From: Parvularculaceae bacterium
GTDB lineage: Bacteria; Pseudomonadota; Alphaproteobacteria; Caulobacterales; Parvularculaceae
DNA: 63,534 bases
Assembly: GCA_021776435.1 (NCBI GenBank)
Contig: JAJFFW010000103.1
Coordinates: 1-63,534 of the forward strand
Direction: 5' to 3'
The notes under the pieces are model-generated. The model was not told where the DNA came from, ran no database searches, and was given only the letters and a program-made list of their open reading frames with translations. This document shows, piece after piece, positions 35,569-45,368 of the stretch. The position numbers and the translations under genes are program-made. Within the stretch, counting starts at the first letter, position 1. The number at the start of each line of letters is the position of its first letter.

Positions 35569-36144
35569 ATGGCTGATCTTATGAGTTACGCGGCGCGGCT
35601 TGAAACGCAGCAAGGTCGTGCGCTTCCTCCGGTCGAACGATGGGATCCTCCCTATTGCGGGGAGCTTGATCTCATCATCAGAGCGGATGGTGTTTGGATC
35701 CATGAAGGGACTCCGATCGGGCGCGCTCGGCTCGTGCGCCTCTTTTCAACCGTCTTAAAACGGGAAGGGGACCGCTTTTTTTTCGTGACGCCAGTGGAAA
35801 AACTTGGTGTCAGGGTTGAAGATGCGCCGTTCCTTGCCGTTTTGATGCGCATTGAGGGCTCTGGTTCGAATCAACGGCTGATTTTTACGACGAATGTCGG
35901 CGATGAAGTCATTGCGGGCCGCCATCATAAAATTGAGTTCCGCCAGAATCCTGAATCCAGCGAGGGCGCACCCTATATTATGGTGCGCGCGGGGCTGGAG
36001 GCAAAAGTGTCGCGGGCGGTGTTTTATGACCTTGTCGCGCTTGGAAAAACGCGAGAGATAGACGGCGTTGCGCAGTTCGGCGTTTGGTCTGATGGCGCAT
36101 TTTTCCCGTTTGGGCTGGCGAGTACGGTTTTTAGTGAGGCGTAA
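35569..36144 (+). CDS. DUF1285 family protein
   Basis: 191 residues; ATG 35569 and ATG 35581 (MSYAARL) are both possible, and neither has a good ribosome-binding site. The sequence WDPPYCGELDLIIRADGVWIHEGTPIGRARLVRLFSTVLKRE is characteristic of DUF1285, followed by YFVTPVEKLGVRVED-like sequence and FRQNPESSEGAPYIMVRAGLEAKVSRAVFYDL. The function of the family is unknown. It directly precedes a CoA pyrophosphatase and cca, the order usually seen in alphaproteobacteria. Confidence 0.9.
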   Translation: MADLMSYAARLETQQGRALPPVERWDPPYCGELDLIIRADGVWIHEGTPIGRARLVRLFSTVLKREGDRFFFVTPVEKLGVRVEDAPFLAVLMRIEGSGSNQRLIFTTNVGDEVIAGRHHKIEFRQNPESSEGAPYIMVRAGLEAKVSRAVFYDLVALGKTREIDGVAQFGVWSDGAFFPFGLASTVFSEA

Positions 36145-36816
36145 TTGATGACAATAACAAAAGGGCGCATTGAAAAGGCCCATGCCACTTTAGGCGGCGA
36201 TTGGCGTGAACGTATCACCGAGAATTTGAAAAATGCCTCAGCGCAGCGCCTGCGTATGTTGTTTCATGAAATCAATCCTCACCTCGTTGGCGAAAAGGCA
36301 TTTGAAAGTCGCTGGAGCAATGAACGTCGCGATGCCGCAGTCCTGGTGCCTATTATCGACAGGCGCGCCGGTCCGACGGTTCTTTTGACCGTGCGCTCGT
36401 CAGATATGCCGTCACATGCTGGACAAATCAGTTTTCCCGGTGGGCGCTTGCATGAGGATGACCCTTCTGCCGTTGCAGCCGCTTTGCGCGAGACGGAGGA
36501 GGAAGTAAACATTCCTACTGATGCCGTTGACGTGATTGGCGTCCTTGGCGTCCATGAGGGGGGAATAGGATATTCCGTGACTCCGGTAATCGGCATTGTT
36601 AACCCAAATGCGCCAATCAAAGCTTGCCCTCGCGAGGTAGCGGAGATATTTGAAGCGCCGCTCGCGCATTTCGTGAATCTTAATAATCACTACACAGAGG
36701 AGCGTGAACTCAAAGGCATAAAGTACAATATGTTCGCAGCTCCCTATGGCGATTATCATATTTGGGGACTCACTGCGGCTATCTTGCGTACAATAGCGGA
36801 AATGCTGCAGGAATGA
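36145..36816 (+). CDS. NUDIX CoA pyrophosphatase (NudL-like)
   Basis: 223 residues, starting at the base after the DUF1285 stop codon. The UPF0035 signature precedes the box: LLTVRSSDMPSHAGQISFPG. The Nudix box is GGRLHEDDPSAVAAALRETE followed by EEV, with the REtEEE metal-binding core intact. The family cleaves coenzyme A and its esters to phosphopantetheine and 3',5'-ADP. Its stop overlaps the cca start codon (ATGA). Assignment is by motif; substrate preference is inferred from the family. Confidence 0.9.
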   Translation: MMTITKGRIEKAHATLGGDWRERITENLKNASAQRLRMLFHEINPHLVGEKAFESRWSNERRDAAVLVPIIDRRAGPTVLLTVRSSDMPSHAGQISFPGGRLHEDDPSAVAAALRETEEEVNIPTDAVDVIGVLGVHEGGIGYSVTPVIGIVNPNAPIKACPREVAEIFEAPLAHFVNLNNHYTEERELKGIKYNMFAAPYGDYHIWGLTAAILRTIAEMLQE

Positions 36817-38057
36817 CGTTGCGGCCATCTCCGTTGTTTGCGCTGACGGACCAGCAGACGCCCTGCTTTTCATGGCTCGAAAAACCATTCCTGAAAAAAA
36901 CGATTGCAGCGCTTGAATCCGTGCAGGCCGGCGCCGCATGTTTTGTTGGCGGGTGCGTGCGCGACAGCCTGGTCGGCGTGGAGCCAAAGGACTTCGATAT
37001 TGCGACGCCGCTTGATCCGTCACAAGTCATGACTGCTTTGCGCGACGCCGGAATTCGCGCCGTCCCGACAGGGTTTGAGCATGGCACTGTGACTGCGGTT
37101 GCGGATCATACGGGAATTGAGATCACATCCTTGCGGGCGGATGTTTCAACTGATGGACGCCGCGCAACGGTCGTCTTCACGACGGACTGGGCGATTGACG
37201 CGCACCGCCGTGATTTTCGTCTGAATGCGATCTATCTGACACCCGATGGTCAGCTTTATAACCCGGTCGAAGGTCTTGAGGATTTAAGGGCGGGTCGCGT
37301 TCGTTTTATTGGTGATCCCAAGAAACGGATCGAAGAAGATTACTTACGAATTCTCCGCTTCTTCAGGTTTTCTGCGCGTTTTGCGAAAGGGTGCGATCAG
37401 AATGGGTTGGCGGCGTGTCGTGACCTAAAATCTGGCATCGAGCACCTTTCAGCGGAGCGCGTTGGTGATGAATTCTCCAAAATTCTATGCCTTACGGATG
37501 CGCCCACCGCGCTTAACCAAATGGTGGAAACAGGCGTGCTTGAAAAAATATGGCCCGCCGCGCCCACACTTAAGGTTCTATCGTCGTTGAAAAAACTTGC
37601 GCCGGACGCGCAGGCTCCATTGGGCCTTGCGGCGCTATTCGGCGCGGATGGGAAGGGTATTGATTCGCGATTGCGTCTTTCGAAGGTTGATACGAAGCTA
37701 CGAAAACAGGCTCTTGACGGGGCGCGTCAGATCCGTGTCGATCTTACGGAACAAGAGGCGCGGGCGCTGATGTATCGCCTGGGTGTCGAAACCTATAAGG
37801 ATGCTGTCCTTCTTGCGCAGGCGCGTTCAAGTGATGACTTTGCTTGGGAAAAACTGCGGATGCTGCCGCAACGATTTACGCCGCCGACTTTCGAGCTATC
37901 GGGCAAGGATATTATTGCCAGAGGGATCAAGCCAGGGCCGCAGGTCGCCAAACTTCTCAACACCGTCGAAGAAGACTGGATAGGCGAAGACTTTCCGCCA
38001 TCGCCTAGAGCGGTGGAAATTCTCTGCGCTCGAATCGCTGATATGGGAAGCGATTGA
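36813..38057 (+). CDS. cca: CCA tRNA nucleotidyltransferase
   Basis: 414 residues from ATG 36813, which overlaps the Nudix stop codon; an upstream in-frame ATG at 36762 lies inside that gene. The class II nucleotidyltransferase motif is ACFVGGCVRDSLVGVEPKDF followed by DIATPL, with DFDIA carrying the metal aspartates. DWAIDAHRRDFRLNAIYL and RIEEDYLRILRFFRFSARF follow. It adds or repairs the 3' CCA of tRNAs. In this genome at least tRNA-Ser encodes its own CCA, so the enzyme may mostly repair. It is convergent with zapA. Confidence 0.96.
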   Translation: MTLRPSPLFALTDQQTPCFSWLEKPFLKKTIAALESVQAGAACFVGGCVRDSLVGVEPKDFDIATPLDPSQVMTALRDAGIRAVPTGFEHGTVTAVADHTGIEITSLRADVSTDGRRATVVFTTDWAIDAHRRDFRLNAIYLTPDGQLYNPVEGLEDLRAGRVRFIGDPKKRIEEDYLRILRFFRFSARFAKGCDQNGLAACRDLKSGIEHLSAERVGDEFSKILCLTDAPTALNQMVETGVLEKIWPAAPTLKVLSSLKKLAPDAQAPLGLAALFGADGKGIDSRLRLSKVDTKLRKQALDGARQIRVDLTEQEARALMYRLGVETYKDAVLLAQARSSDDFAWEKLRMLPQRFTPPTFELSGKDIIARGIKPGPQVAKLLNTVEEDWIGEDFPPSPRAVEILCARIADMGSD

Positions 38058-38080
38058 TGGGCTGATGCGCCAACAGTCAA

Positions 38081-38410
38081 TCAGTTGTCACTGAGGCGCG
38101 AAGTGATTTCATTCACACGGCTCGTCGCAGCATCAATGACCCGGCTTGCGCCGCCTTCGGTTTGCGAATCGAGGGCTTTGGCGGACTTTTCCATTTCAGC
38201 GCATCGCGTTCGAGCCTCGAACAGCTCGTCGCACACTGTGAGTGCAGACAGTAACATCAGCCGCGCATCGCCAATTTCGCCGAGTTCCTCAACGAGATGT
38301 CCGACATGTCGATCAAAAAACCCGGCCAATTGTTGGAGACGCTGCTCTTGACCATCATCACAGGTCACCTTGTAGATCCGGTTGTTGATCTGAATATCAA
38401 CCTGCGCCAT
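38081..38410 (-). CDS. zapA: cell division protein ZapA
   Basis: 109 residues, preceded by GGAGGG at a spacing of about 6 nt. MAQVDIQINNRIYKVTCDDG and EEQRLQQLA-like sequence followed by GDARLMLLSALTVCDEL match the ZapA fold: a small globular head and a C-terminal coiled coil. ZapA tetramers cross-link FtsZ filaments at midcell. Its start lies 14 bp inside the DUF4164 gene, so the two are coupled. Confidence 0.93.
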   Translation of the reverse strand: MAQVDIQINNRIYKVTCDDGQEQRLQQLAGFFDRHVGHLVEELGEIGDARLMLLSALTVCDELFEARTRCAEMEKSAKALDSQTEGGASRVIDAATSRVNEITSRLSDN

Positions 38411-38657
38411 CGGATCCCTCCGAATTAGAGAATTTATCTGCGTCCAAGAGCGATTGAATATCCCCGATCATCCTGGAAATTTCGCGTGAGGCGTCGCTTG
38501 CATGGGCCCTTGCGGCGCGCGCCTGGCGTCGCGCGGCATCGACGTTCTCGCTATGGCCGGTGCTCTCGACGTGTTTTTCATCAAGTTTGGCCTCAAGCGC
38601 ATCAAGCGCATCGGCTAGGTTCTGGACAGAGGATTCAAGTATGGACATAAGCGCCAA
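38397..38657 (-). CDS. DUF4164 coiled-coil protein
   Basis: 86 residues; ATG 38657 or ATG 38648 (MSILESSVQNL). It is almost entirely heptad repeats (LADALDALEAKLDEKH, ARRQARAARAHASDASREIS, MIGDIQSLLD). DUF4164 genes accompany zapA in alphaproteobacteria, and a role with ZapA at the division site is plausible but not shown. It is divergent from tkt, with 156 bp between the start codons. Confidence 0.85.
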   Translation of the reverse strand: MALMSILESSVQNLADALDALEAKLDEKHVESTGHSENVDAARRQARAARAHASDASREISRMIGDIQSLLDADKFSNSEGSDGAG

Positions 38658-38813
38658 GGGTGATTTAGCTGATCTTTGAATTTGACCCTGCTCGAGACAT
38701 CTGTCCAGACGGTGTCTTCAACCATCTGCAGGTCTTGACCCCTCATGCCCGCTCGTTGCATGAAACGGCCATTCTCGAATCCCCGCTGAAACTTTGTCTT
38801 TTTGAGGAATGTC

Positions 38814-40826
38814 ATGACGGACGCCGCCCAATCCGGCGCAACGGCTCAAGATGCGGCTTTGTTCCCTGATAAAAACGCCATGGCCAACGCCATTCGTGCG
38901 CTCACCATGGATGCTGTGGAAAAAGCAAATTCCGGCCATCCCGGCATGCCAATGGGCATGGCGGATGTTGCGACGGTCTTGTTTACGCAACATTTGAAGT
39001 TCGATGCGCTTGCTCCTGACTGGCCCGATCGGGATCGGTTCGTTTTGTCGGCCGGCCATGGCTCGATGCTGCTTTATTCTCTGACCTATCTTCTCGGTTA
39101 TGAAGGCATGACACTGGAGGACCTCAAGCATTTTCGGCAGCTGGGCGCCAAGACTGCCGGTCATCCTGAGTATGGTCACGCTCCGGCGGTGGAGACGACG
39201 ACCGGTCCGCTCGGGCAGGGGCTGGCGAATGCCGTGGGCATGGCGATTGCAGAGGCGCATCTCTCAGCGCGTTTCGGCGATGAGCTGGTTGATCACCACA
39301 CTTATGCAATCGCCGGCGATGGTTGCCTGATGGAGGGGATCAGTCAGGAAGCAATCGCTCTGGCTGGTCATTTGAAGCTTCGTAAACTGATTGTTCTTTT
39401 TGACGATAACGGCATCTCGATTGACGGACCGCTATCGCTCACAGATTCAACGGACCAACTGGCCCGTTTCGAAGCGTCGGGTTGGGTGGCGATGCGTGTC
39501 GACGGTCATGATCAGGACGCAATCTCGCGCGCCATCGAAAAAGCGCGTCACTCGGATCGGCCGACATTAATCGCCTGTCGAACTGTCATTGGCAGGGGCG
39601 CCCCATCGAAGCAGGGAAAATCTTCGTCTCATGGTTCGCCTTTGGGCGCTGATGAAATTACCGGCGCCCGTGAGGCGTTGGGCTGGCCGCATGGTCCGTT
39701 TGAGATCCCTGACGAGATTTTGAATGCCTGGCGCAAAGCAGGCGCGCGTGGCGGCGAAACCCATGACGCCTGGCGCAGCCGCCTCTCGTGTGCGACGGAG
39801 GCTGATGCGTTCAACGCGGCGCTTGCTGGCGATTACGCTGAAGTGCTGGATATTGCACTGGGCGCCTATAAGAAGAAACTTGCCGCGGAGCCGCCGAAAG
39901 TGGCTTCGCGCAAATCATCCGAAATGGTGCTGGAAGTCATTAACGCTGCTATTCCTGAGACAATTGGCGGCTCAGCCGATTTGACCGGATCGAACAACAC
40001 AAAAACCAAAAACCTGAATATTCTGTCTGCGGAAAACTATGGCGGGCGCTATATTTATTACGGCATACGTGAGCACGCCATGGCGGCGGCGATGAACGGC
40101 ATGGCTCTGCATGGCGGCGTGATTCCCTATGGCGGTACGTTTCTGGTTTTCACCGATTACTGCCGCCCATCGATCAGGCTTGCTGCTCTAATGGGTATTC
40201 GCGTCGTCTATGTGATGACTCATGACTCCATCGGGCTTGGTGAAGACGGACCGACCCACCAGCCTGTAGAACAGCTCGCAGCGCTTCGCGTTATTCCGGG
40301 GCTGAATGTTTTTCGCCCAGCCGATGCGATTGAAACTGCAGAGTGCTGGCAGCATGCGCTTAGTGAAAAATCCCGCCCGAGTGTGATTGCATTGACCCGT
40401 CAAAGTCTCGCTCCTTTGCGTCTTTCGCATGTCGATGAGAATTTGTGTGCGCGCGGCGCCTATGTGTTGGCGGACGAGCTGGATTACGTCGCAACCCTGA
40501 TTGCGACTGGGTCTGAGGTTGGCATCGCGATGGAAGCCAAGGTCGCGCTTGAAGCGCGCGGCGTTCCGGTCCGGGTTGTTTCCGCGCCGTCCTTTGAACT
40601 TTTTGCGGGCCAGTCGGCCGCGTATCAGGCGAGCGTACTTGGCGATAGGCCGCGAGTTGGCGTTGAAGCCGCAGTCCACCAATGTTGGGATCTGTTTTTG
40701 CGCCCGGAAGACAAGTTTATCGGGATGACAGGTTTTGGCGCTTCCGCTCCGGCCGGGGCGCTATATGAACACTTTGGTATCACGGCGACGGCGATTACCG
40801 ATACAGTAACGTCACTCATCAGCTAG
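38814..40826 (+). CDS. tkt: transketolase
   Basis: 670 residues from ATG 38814, with GAGGAA just upstream; TTG 38802 is in frame but less likely. The thiamine diphosphate site is complete: the start motif [36 protein letters not shown], and the [13 protein letters not shown] metal-binding segment. The pyrimidine and C-terminal domains include [13 protein letters not shown]. It transfers two-carbon units between sugar phosphates, linking glycolysis and the pentose phosphate pathway. It leads the tkt-gap-pgk-fba operon. Confidence 0.97.
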   Translation: MTDAAQSGATAQDAALFPDKNAMANAIRALTMDAVEKANSGHPGMPMGMADVATVLFTQHLKFDALAPDWPDRDRFVLSAGHGSMLLYSLTYLLGYEGMTLEDLKHFRQLGAKTAGHPEYGHAPAVETTTGPLGQGLANAVGMAIAEAHLSARFGDELVDHHTYAIAGDGCLMEGISQEAIALAGHLKLRKLIVLFDDNGISIDGPLSLTDSTDQLARFEASGWVAMRVDGHDQDAISRAIEKARHSDRPTLIACRTVIGRGAPSKQGKSSSHGSPLGADEITGAREALGWPHGPFEIPDEILNAWRKAGARGGETHDAWRSRLSCATEADAFNAALAGDYAEVLDIALGAYKKKLAAEPPKVASRKSSEMVLEVINAAIPETIGGSADLTGSNNTKTKNLNILSAENYGGRYIYYGIREHAMAAAMNGMALHGGVIPYGGTFLVFTDYCRPSIRLAALMGIRVVYVMTHDSIGLGEDGPTHQPVEQLAALRVIPGLNVFRPADAIETAECWQHALSEKSRPSVIALTRQSLAPLRLSHVDENLCARGAYVLADELDYVATLIATGSEVGIAMEAKVALEARGVPVRVVSAPSFELFAGQSAAYQASVLGDRPRVGVEAAVHQCWDLFLRPEDKFIGMTGFGASAPAGALYEHFGITATAITDTVTSLIS

Positions 40827-40835
40827 GAGACTTCG

Positions 40836-41843
40836 ATGACTTTAAGAGTTGCAATCAACGGCTTTGGCCGCATCGGGCGCCTGGCGCTTCGTTCGATTAT
40901 CGAAAATGACCGCACTGGCGTCGACGTCGTCGCGATCAATGATCTTGGGCCGGTCGAAACAAATGCGCACCTCATGCAATATGACTCCGTTCACGGACGT
41001 TTTCCTGAGTGTGTCAAGGTTGTGGATCAGTCGCTCGACGCCGGTCGCGGACCGATCAAGGTTCTGGCCGAACGCGACCCGACGAAATTACCATGGGGGG
41101 ATCTCGGCGTCGATATCGTTTTTGAGTGCACCGGCATCTTCGCTGATAAGGAAAAAGCTTCGGCGCATCTTCAGGCTGGCGCGAAACGGGTCCTCATTTC
41201 AGCGCCTGCGTCAGGCGCTGATAAAACCATCGTGTTTGGCGTGAATCACGACGTGTTGTCAGGCGACGACATCGTTGTCTCTAACGCGTCGTGTACAACG
41301 AATTGCCTCGCGCCTGTCGCCAAAGTGATCAATGATGCGGTTGGAATTGAGCGCGGTTATATGACGACTGTGCACAGCTATACTGGTGATCAACCGACTC
41401 TGGATACAATGCATAAGGATCTTTACCGCGCTCGCGGCGCTGCGACTTCAATGATTCCAACGTCGACCGGAGCAGCGCGTGCGGTTGGGCTGGTTCTACC
41501 GGAACTGAAAGGCAAGCTTGATGGTTCCGCGATCCGTGTGCCGACACCCAATGTTTCGATGATCGATCTTGTTTTGACCCCGATGCGCGACACAACGGTG
41601 GAAGAAATTAACGCCGCCATTATCGAAGCTGCCGATGGGCCGATGAAGGGCGTTCTCGCCTATACAGACAGACCACTCGTGTCTTGCGATTTTAATCATG
41701 ATGCGCACTCGTCGAGCTTCGCATTGCCTCAAACCCAGGTGCTTGAAGGTCGCCTTGTTCGCGTCCTTTCCTGGTATGACAATGAGTGGGGTTTCGCCAC
41801 ACGTATGACCGACACAGCGCTTGAAATGGGTAAGTATTTCTAG
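40836..41843 (+). CDS. gap: type I glyceraldehyde-3-phosphate dehydrogenase
   Basis: 335 residues. The NAD-binding start is VAINGFGRIGRLALRSI; the catalytic cysteine is in SNASCTTNCLAP and the partner His in YMTTVHSYTGDQ. WYDNEWGFATRM closes the fold. It oxidises glyceraldehyde-3-phosphate to 1,3-bisphosphoglycerate. Ile/Asp signatures fit the NAD-dependent form, though cofactor use was not tested. It lies 9 bp after tkt and 9 bp before pgk. Confidence 0.97.
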   Translation: MTLRVAINGFGRIGRLALRSIIENDRTGVDVVAINDLGPVETNAHLMQYDSVHGRFPECVKVVDQSLDAGRGPIKVLAERDPTKLPWGDLGVDIVFECTGIFADKEKASAHLQAGAKRVLISAPASGADKTIVFGVNHDVLSGDDIVVSNASCTTNCLAPVAKVINDAVGIERGYMTTVHSYTGDQPTLDTMHKDLYRARGAATSMIPTSTGAARAVGLVLPELKGKLDGSAIRVPTPNVSMIDLVLTPMRDTTVEEINAAIIEAADGPMKGVLAYTDRPLVSCDFNHDAHSSSFALPQTQVLEGRLVRVLSWYDNEWGFATRMTDTALEMGKYF

Positions 41844-41852
41844 GCGGACGAT

Positions 41853-43046
41853 ATGACACCCTACCGAACCCTTGATGATCTCGACGTCGCTGAAAAGCGC
41901 GTTTTTGTACGTGTCGATTTCAATGTTCCCATGAAGGATGGGGCGGTTGCCGACGCAACGCGGATCGAACGCGCCTTGCCGACCATCGAGGAGCTTTCCA
42001 AGAAAGGCGCGAAGGTTATTTTGCTGTCCCATTACGGACGACCAAAGGGCGCCCCGCATCCGGAAATGTCACTAAAGCCGGTGGTGAAAGTCCTTGGAAA
42101 TTTGCTGGGTGGGCCAGTCGATTTTGCTGAAGACTGTATTGGAGAAAAAGCATCGGCCGCGATTAAGCAGATGATTGAAGGCGATGTGCTTGTTCTTGAA
42201 AACACGCGCTTTCACGCTGGCGAGGAACAAAATGACCCCGTCTTTGTTGCAGCCCTTGCTGAGAATGCCGATCTTTATGTGAATGATGCGTTTTCTGCAG
42301 CCCACCGCGCTCATGCTTCAACCGAGGGGCTGGCGCGCGTCCTGCCGTCAGCGGCCGGTCGGGCAATGGAACATGAGCTTGATTATCTGACTGCCGCATT
42401 GGCCAATCCTGAACGACCAATGATGGCTGTCATTGGCGGCGCCAAGATTTCGACCAAGATTGAATTGCTGCTCAATCTCGTCGCCAAGGCGGATATTCTC
42501 GTGGTCGGCGGTGGCATGGCGAATACGTTCTTGTTTGCGAAGGGCGCCGCGATTGGTAAGTCGCTGTGCGAACCGGACCTGGCCTCGACGGCGCTTGAGA
42601 TTATGGATCAGGCGGTGAAAACCGGTTGTGAAATCATTCTGCCGATCGACGTGGTCGTCGCGAAAGAGTTTCAAGCCGGCACTGCTAGTGAAGTCGTCGG
42701 TTTTGCAGACGTTGGCGCCGATGACATGATCCTCGATCTGGGTCCCGAGAGCGTCGATCACATTGCAGCAAAGATCGAGTCGGCCCGGACAGTTGTTTGG
42801 AACGGGCCGCTCGGCGCCTTTGAAGTTCAGCCCTTCGACACGGCGACGGTGGAAGCGGCGCGATTCGCTGCGCGGCGCGTGACGGAAGCCGGGCTTGTGG
42901 TTGTTGCGGGCGGCGGCGATACGGTCGCGGCCTTGAACCATGCCGGCGTGATGAAGGATTTCACCTATGTATCGACCGCGGGCGGGGCTTTTCTGGAATG
43001 GCTAGAGGGTAAAGAATTGCCAGGCGTAAAAGCGCTGGAAACGTAA
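41853..43046 (+). CDS. pgk: phosphoglycerate kinase
   Basis: 397 residues. Substrate-binding [11 protein letters not shown] near the N-terminus, SHYGRPKG, and the nucleotide-binding [12 protein letters not shown] and [20 protein letters not shown] with GGGDTVAAL are conserved. It transfers phosphate from 1,3-bisphosphoglycerate to ADP. Length is normal for a bacterial monomer. It is the third gene of the operon and is followed after 41 bp by fba. Confidence 0.97.
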   Translation: MTPYRTLDDLDVAEKRVFVRVDFNVPMKDGAVADATRIERALPTIEELSKKGAKVILLSHYGRPKGAPHPEMSLKPVVKVLGNLLGGPVDFAEDCIGEKASAAIKQMIEGDVLVLENTRFHAGEEQNDPVFVAALAENADLYVNDAFSAAHRAHASTEGLARVLPSAAGRAMEHELDYLTAALANPERPMMAVIGGAKISTKIELLLNLVAKADILVVGGGMANTFLFAKGAAIGKSLCEPDLASTALEIMDQAVKTGCEIILPIDVVVAKEFQAGTASEVVGFADVGADDMILDLGPESVDHIAAKIESARTVVWNGPLGAFEVQPFDTATVEAARFAARRVTEAGLVVVAGGGDTVAALNHAGVMKDFTYVSTAGGAFLEWLEGKELPGVKALET

Positions 43047-43087
43047 AACGCTTGTAATTGAACCGAATTGGGGAATGGGAAATTAAG

Positions 43088-44119
43088 ATGGATCTCAACG
43101 AACTTAACAAAATAGCGATGGCCATGGTCGCCCCGGGCAAGGGCATTCTTGCAGCGGATGAATCTTCAGGCACCATTAAGAAACGGTTTGATTCTATCGG
43201 CGTGGACTCCACTGAGACAAGCCGCCGCGATTATCGTGAAATGCTGTTTCGAACGGACGAGGCGATGCGCCAGCATATCTCCGGTGTGATCCTGTTCGAT
43301 GAAACGATCCGCCAAAGCGCTGCTGACGGCGCGCCGCTCACTCGGCTCATTCAAGACGCTGGCGCCATTCCCGGCATCAAAGTGGATATGGGTGCGAAAG
43401 ATCTTGCGGGCGCACCCGGTGAAAAAGTAACCGAAGGCCTGGACGGGCTGCGGGAACGACTTGAGGAATATCATGAATTGGGCGCGCGCTTCGCGAAGTG
43501 GCGCGCTGTGATTGATATCGCTGATGACGAAATTCCATCCGGATACTGTATTTCTACGAATGTCCATGCATTGGCGCGATATGCTGCGCTTTGCCAGGAA
43601 GTGGGCATCGTGCCGATTGTTGAACCGGAGGTATTGATGGACGGCGATCATGATATCGATCGGTGCTACGACGTCACAGAGTTCACCTTGAAGTCACTTT
43701 TTGATGAACTTTATGCTCAAGACGTTGCGTTGGAAGGAACCATTCTGAAGCCGAATATGGTCATCGCCGGCAAGAAGTGCGCGACACAAGCAGACGTCGA
43801 TGAAGTTGCTGAGAAGACGGTCAAATGCTTCCGCGCCAGCGTGCCTGCTTCTCTGCCGGGCATCGTATTTCTTTCCGGCGGTCAGTCTGATGAGGCGGCA
43901 ACGGCGCATCTCAACGCAATCAATGCTGGCTTTAAAGAAAAAATGCCCTGGGCGGTTTCTTTCTCTTACGGCCGTGCGCTTCAGGCGGCGCCATTAAAAG
44001 CGTGGCAAGGCAAAGCGGAAAATGTTGCGGCGGCGCAGGCCGCATTCGCGCATCGCGCCCGTATGAACAGTCTCGCTCAACTGGGGGACTGGGATGAAGG
44101 GTTGGAACAAGTATCATAA
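43088..44119 (+). CDS. class I fructose-bisphosphate aldolase
   Basis: 343 residues from ATG 43088, preceded by GGGAAA; the frame is open from 43058. GKGILAADESSGTIKKRFDS is the animal-type class I start; the Schiff-base Lys is in EGTILKPNMVIAGKKC, and FLSGGQSDEAATAHLNAIN follows. It cleaves fructose-1,6-bisphosphate without a metal ion. Many bacteria use a class II enzyme instead, so a class I enzyme in this glycolytic operon is notable but known in alphaproteobacteria. It is the last gene of the operon. Confidence 0.95.
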   Translation: MDLNELNKIAMAMVAPGKGILAADESSGTIKKRFDSIGVDSTETSRRDYREMLFRTDEAMRQHISGVILFDETIRQSAADGAPLTRLIQDAGAIPGIKVDMGAKDLAGAPGEKVTEGLDGLRERLEEYHELGARFAKWRAVIDIADDEIPSGYCISTNVHALARYAALCQEVGIVPIVEPEVLMDGDHDIDRCYDVTEFTLKSLFDELYAQDVALEGTILKPNMVIAGKKCATQADVDEVAEKTVKCFRASVPASLPGIVFLSGGQSDEAATAHLNAINAGFKEKMPWAVSFSYGRALQAAPLKAWQGKAENVAAAQAAFAHRARMNSLAQLGDWDEGLEQVS

Positions 44120-44243
44120 TCCGGTCGGAAGAAACCCGTCGAGGCGGAAACCCTCCTCCGTACCCTTGAAACTCGGCTATTGGCTCTTAAATGAATATGC
44201 GGTAAACTAATCAGTGTAATCCTGTAACATCAAGGCATCAGGA

Positions 44244-45101
44244 ATGATTGACCGCGCCGCCGGCCTCATACCATCGCAAGACCAACCAGCCGAGGTTGCG
44301 GAATGGTTCAACTTGTATCCGATTCCGGTTTCGCCGCCGTTACGCCCACTCCATGCGCTTATTTCCGTCTTCCGATTAATCCGTAATAAAGAAGATACAC
44401 GACAGGTTTTTGAGGTTGTTTCGTCCCTCGCCGGTAAGTCCGGACGACGTTTATTCAAACGATTTGTTTCCACGCCCTATGGGCGGCGTGTCGCCGAGAA
44501 AAACGTAAAGCTCGAAAACATCCTCGATGATTGGGATGCATTACGTGAGTTGCCTGACGGCAGCGTCGGGCGCGCCTATCTCCATTTTATGGAAAGTGAA
44601 GGGCTCACGGCAGGCGGACTTATCAGTGCGGCAAATGAGGCGGGCATCGACTTCGAAGGCAAAACCGACTTCGAAGCCTTTCATCAGATGTTCCTGCATA
44701 TCGATATCAGTCACGATCTCTGGCATGTGCTCACCGGATATGGTCGCGATGCATTGGGGGAGGCGTGTGTTCTGGCGTTCACCCGGACACAAACACGCAA
44801 TCCCGGTTTTCGATTGATCATTTTTGTCGGCGCCCTGGCGTTTAAAACTGAACATGTCATGCAGCCATTCTGGCGGGCTATCGATGAAGGCGTGCGCATG
44901 GGCAAGGGCGCCGAATGGGTTCTCGGTTACGATGTGGAAGATCTTCTCAAGCTTCCTCTCGATGAAGCGCGCCGTAAGCTGAAGATCAACGAGCCGCGCG
45001 TCTATCACTCGATCCCTGACGATGTGAAGAAAACCCTCTTGAAACCGAGGATAAACAAGACTCAGGCGCAGCGCGATCATGCACGAGAGCTGGCGACGTA
45101 A
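44244..45101 (+). CDS. coq4: Coq4-family ubiquinone biosynthesis protein
   Basis: 285 residues. The zinc motif is in ISHDLWHVLTGYGRDALGE, near residue 157, with the trailing Glu conserved. GRAYLHFMESEGLT and the C-terminal RVYHSIPDDVKKTLL are also typical of Coq4. In eukaryotes Coq4 organises the CoQ synthome and has been linked to C1 processing of the ubiquinone ring; alphaproteobacterial members are widespread. The UbiD gene at the window start fits the same pathway. It is transcribed alone. Confidence 0.88.
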   Translation: MIDRAAGLIPSQDQPAEVAEWFNLYPIPVSPPLRPLHALISVFRLIRNKEDTRQVFEVVSSLAGKSGRRLFKRFVSTPYGRRVAEKNVKLENILDDWDALRELPDGSVGRAYLHFMESEGLTAGGLISAANEAGIDFEGKTDFEAFHQMFLHIDISHDLWHVLTGYGRDALGEACVLAFTRTQTRNPGFRLIIFVGALAFKTEHVMQPFWRAIDEGVRMGKGAEWVLGYDVEDLLKLPLDEARRKLKINEPRVYHSIPDDVKKTLLKPRINKTQAQRDHARELAT

Positions 45102-45138
45102 TCAAAACGGACGGTGACGACCGCACGACATGCCCGGT

Positions 45139-45320
45139 TTATGGATGTGTATAGATCGCGTCGAAGGTCGTTCGCCAAATTGCGCCCCCATCGGTTGAAA
45201 TTTCGATCAGCTGTCTCACTTCGCCATTGTCATGCGCACGACAGGACGGCAGGCCTTGCGCGAACACTGGTGTTGAAAGTAGGCAGCAGGCGCACGCTGC
45301 AAAAATAATTTAAACTTCAC
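45139..45320 (-). pseudogene. small secreted-protein gene broken by a single frameshift
   Basis: A strong ribosome-binding site GAGGAG (45332-45327) stands 6 nt before GTG 45320, which begins VKFKLF. After the T-run at about 45301-45305 the downstream coding continues in another frame: AACACCLLSTPVFAQGLPSC, then HDNGEVRQLIEISTDGGAIW and RTTFDAIYTHP, ending TAA at 45141-45139. One additional T in the run would restore a 60-residue protein with a clean signal peptide cleaved near VFAQ. The intact length is 182 bp, one short of a multiple of three. It may be a real mutation, a sequencing error in the homopolymer or, less likely, slippage. The gene is convergent with coq4. Confidence 0.6.
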
Positions 45321-45368
45321 TGGCGGCTCCTCGCTATCGGCACGGCGGCGGCTTATACAGGCGACCTT

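Noticed and set aside
45114-45308. 64-codon plus-strand frame after coq4
   Set aside because: It is Arg-rich with no ribosome-binding site and lies opposite the better-supported minus-strand secreted-protein frame.
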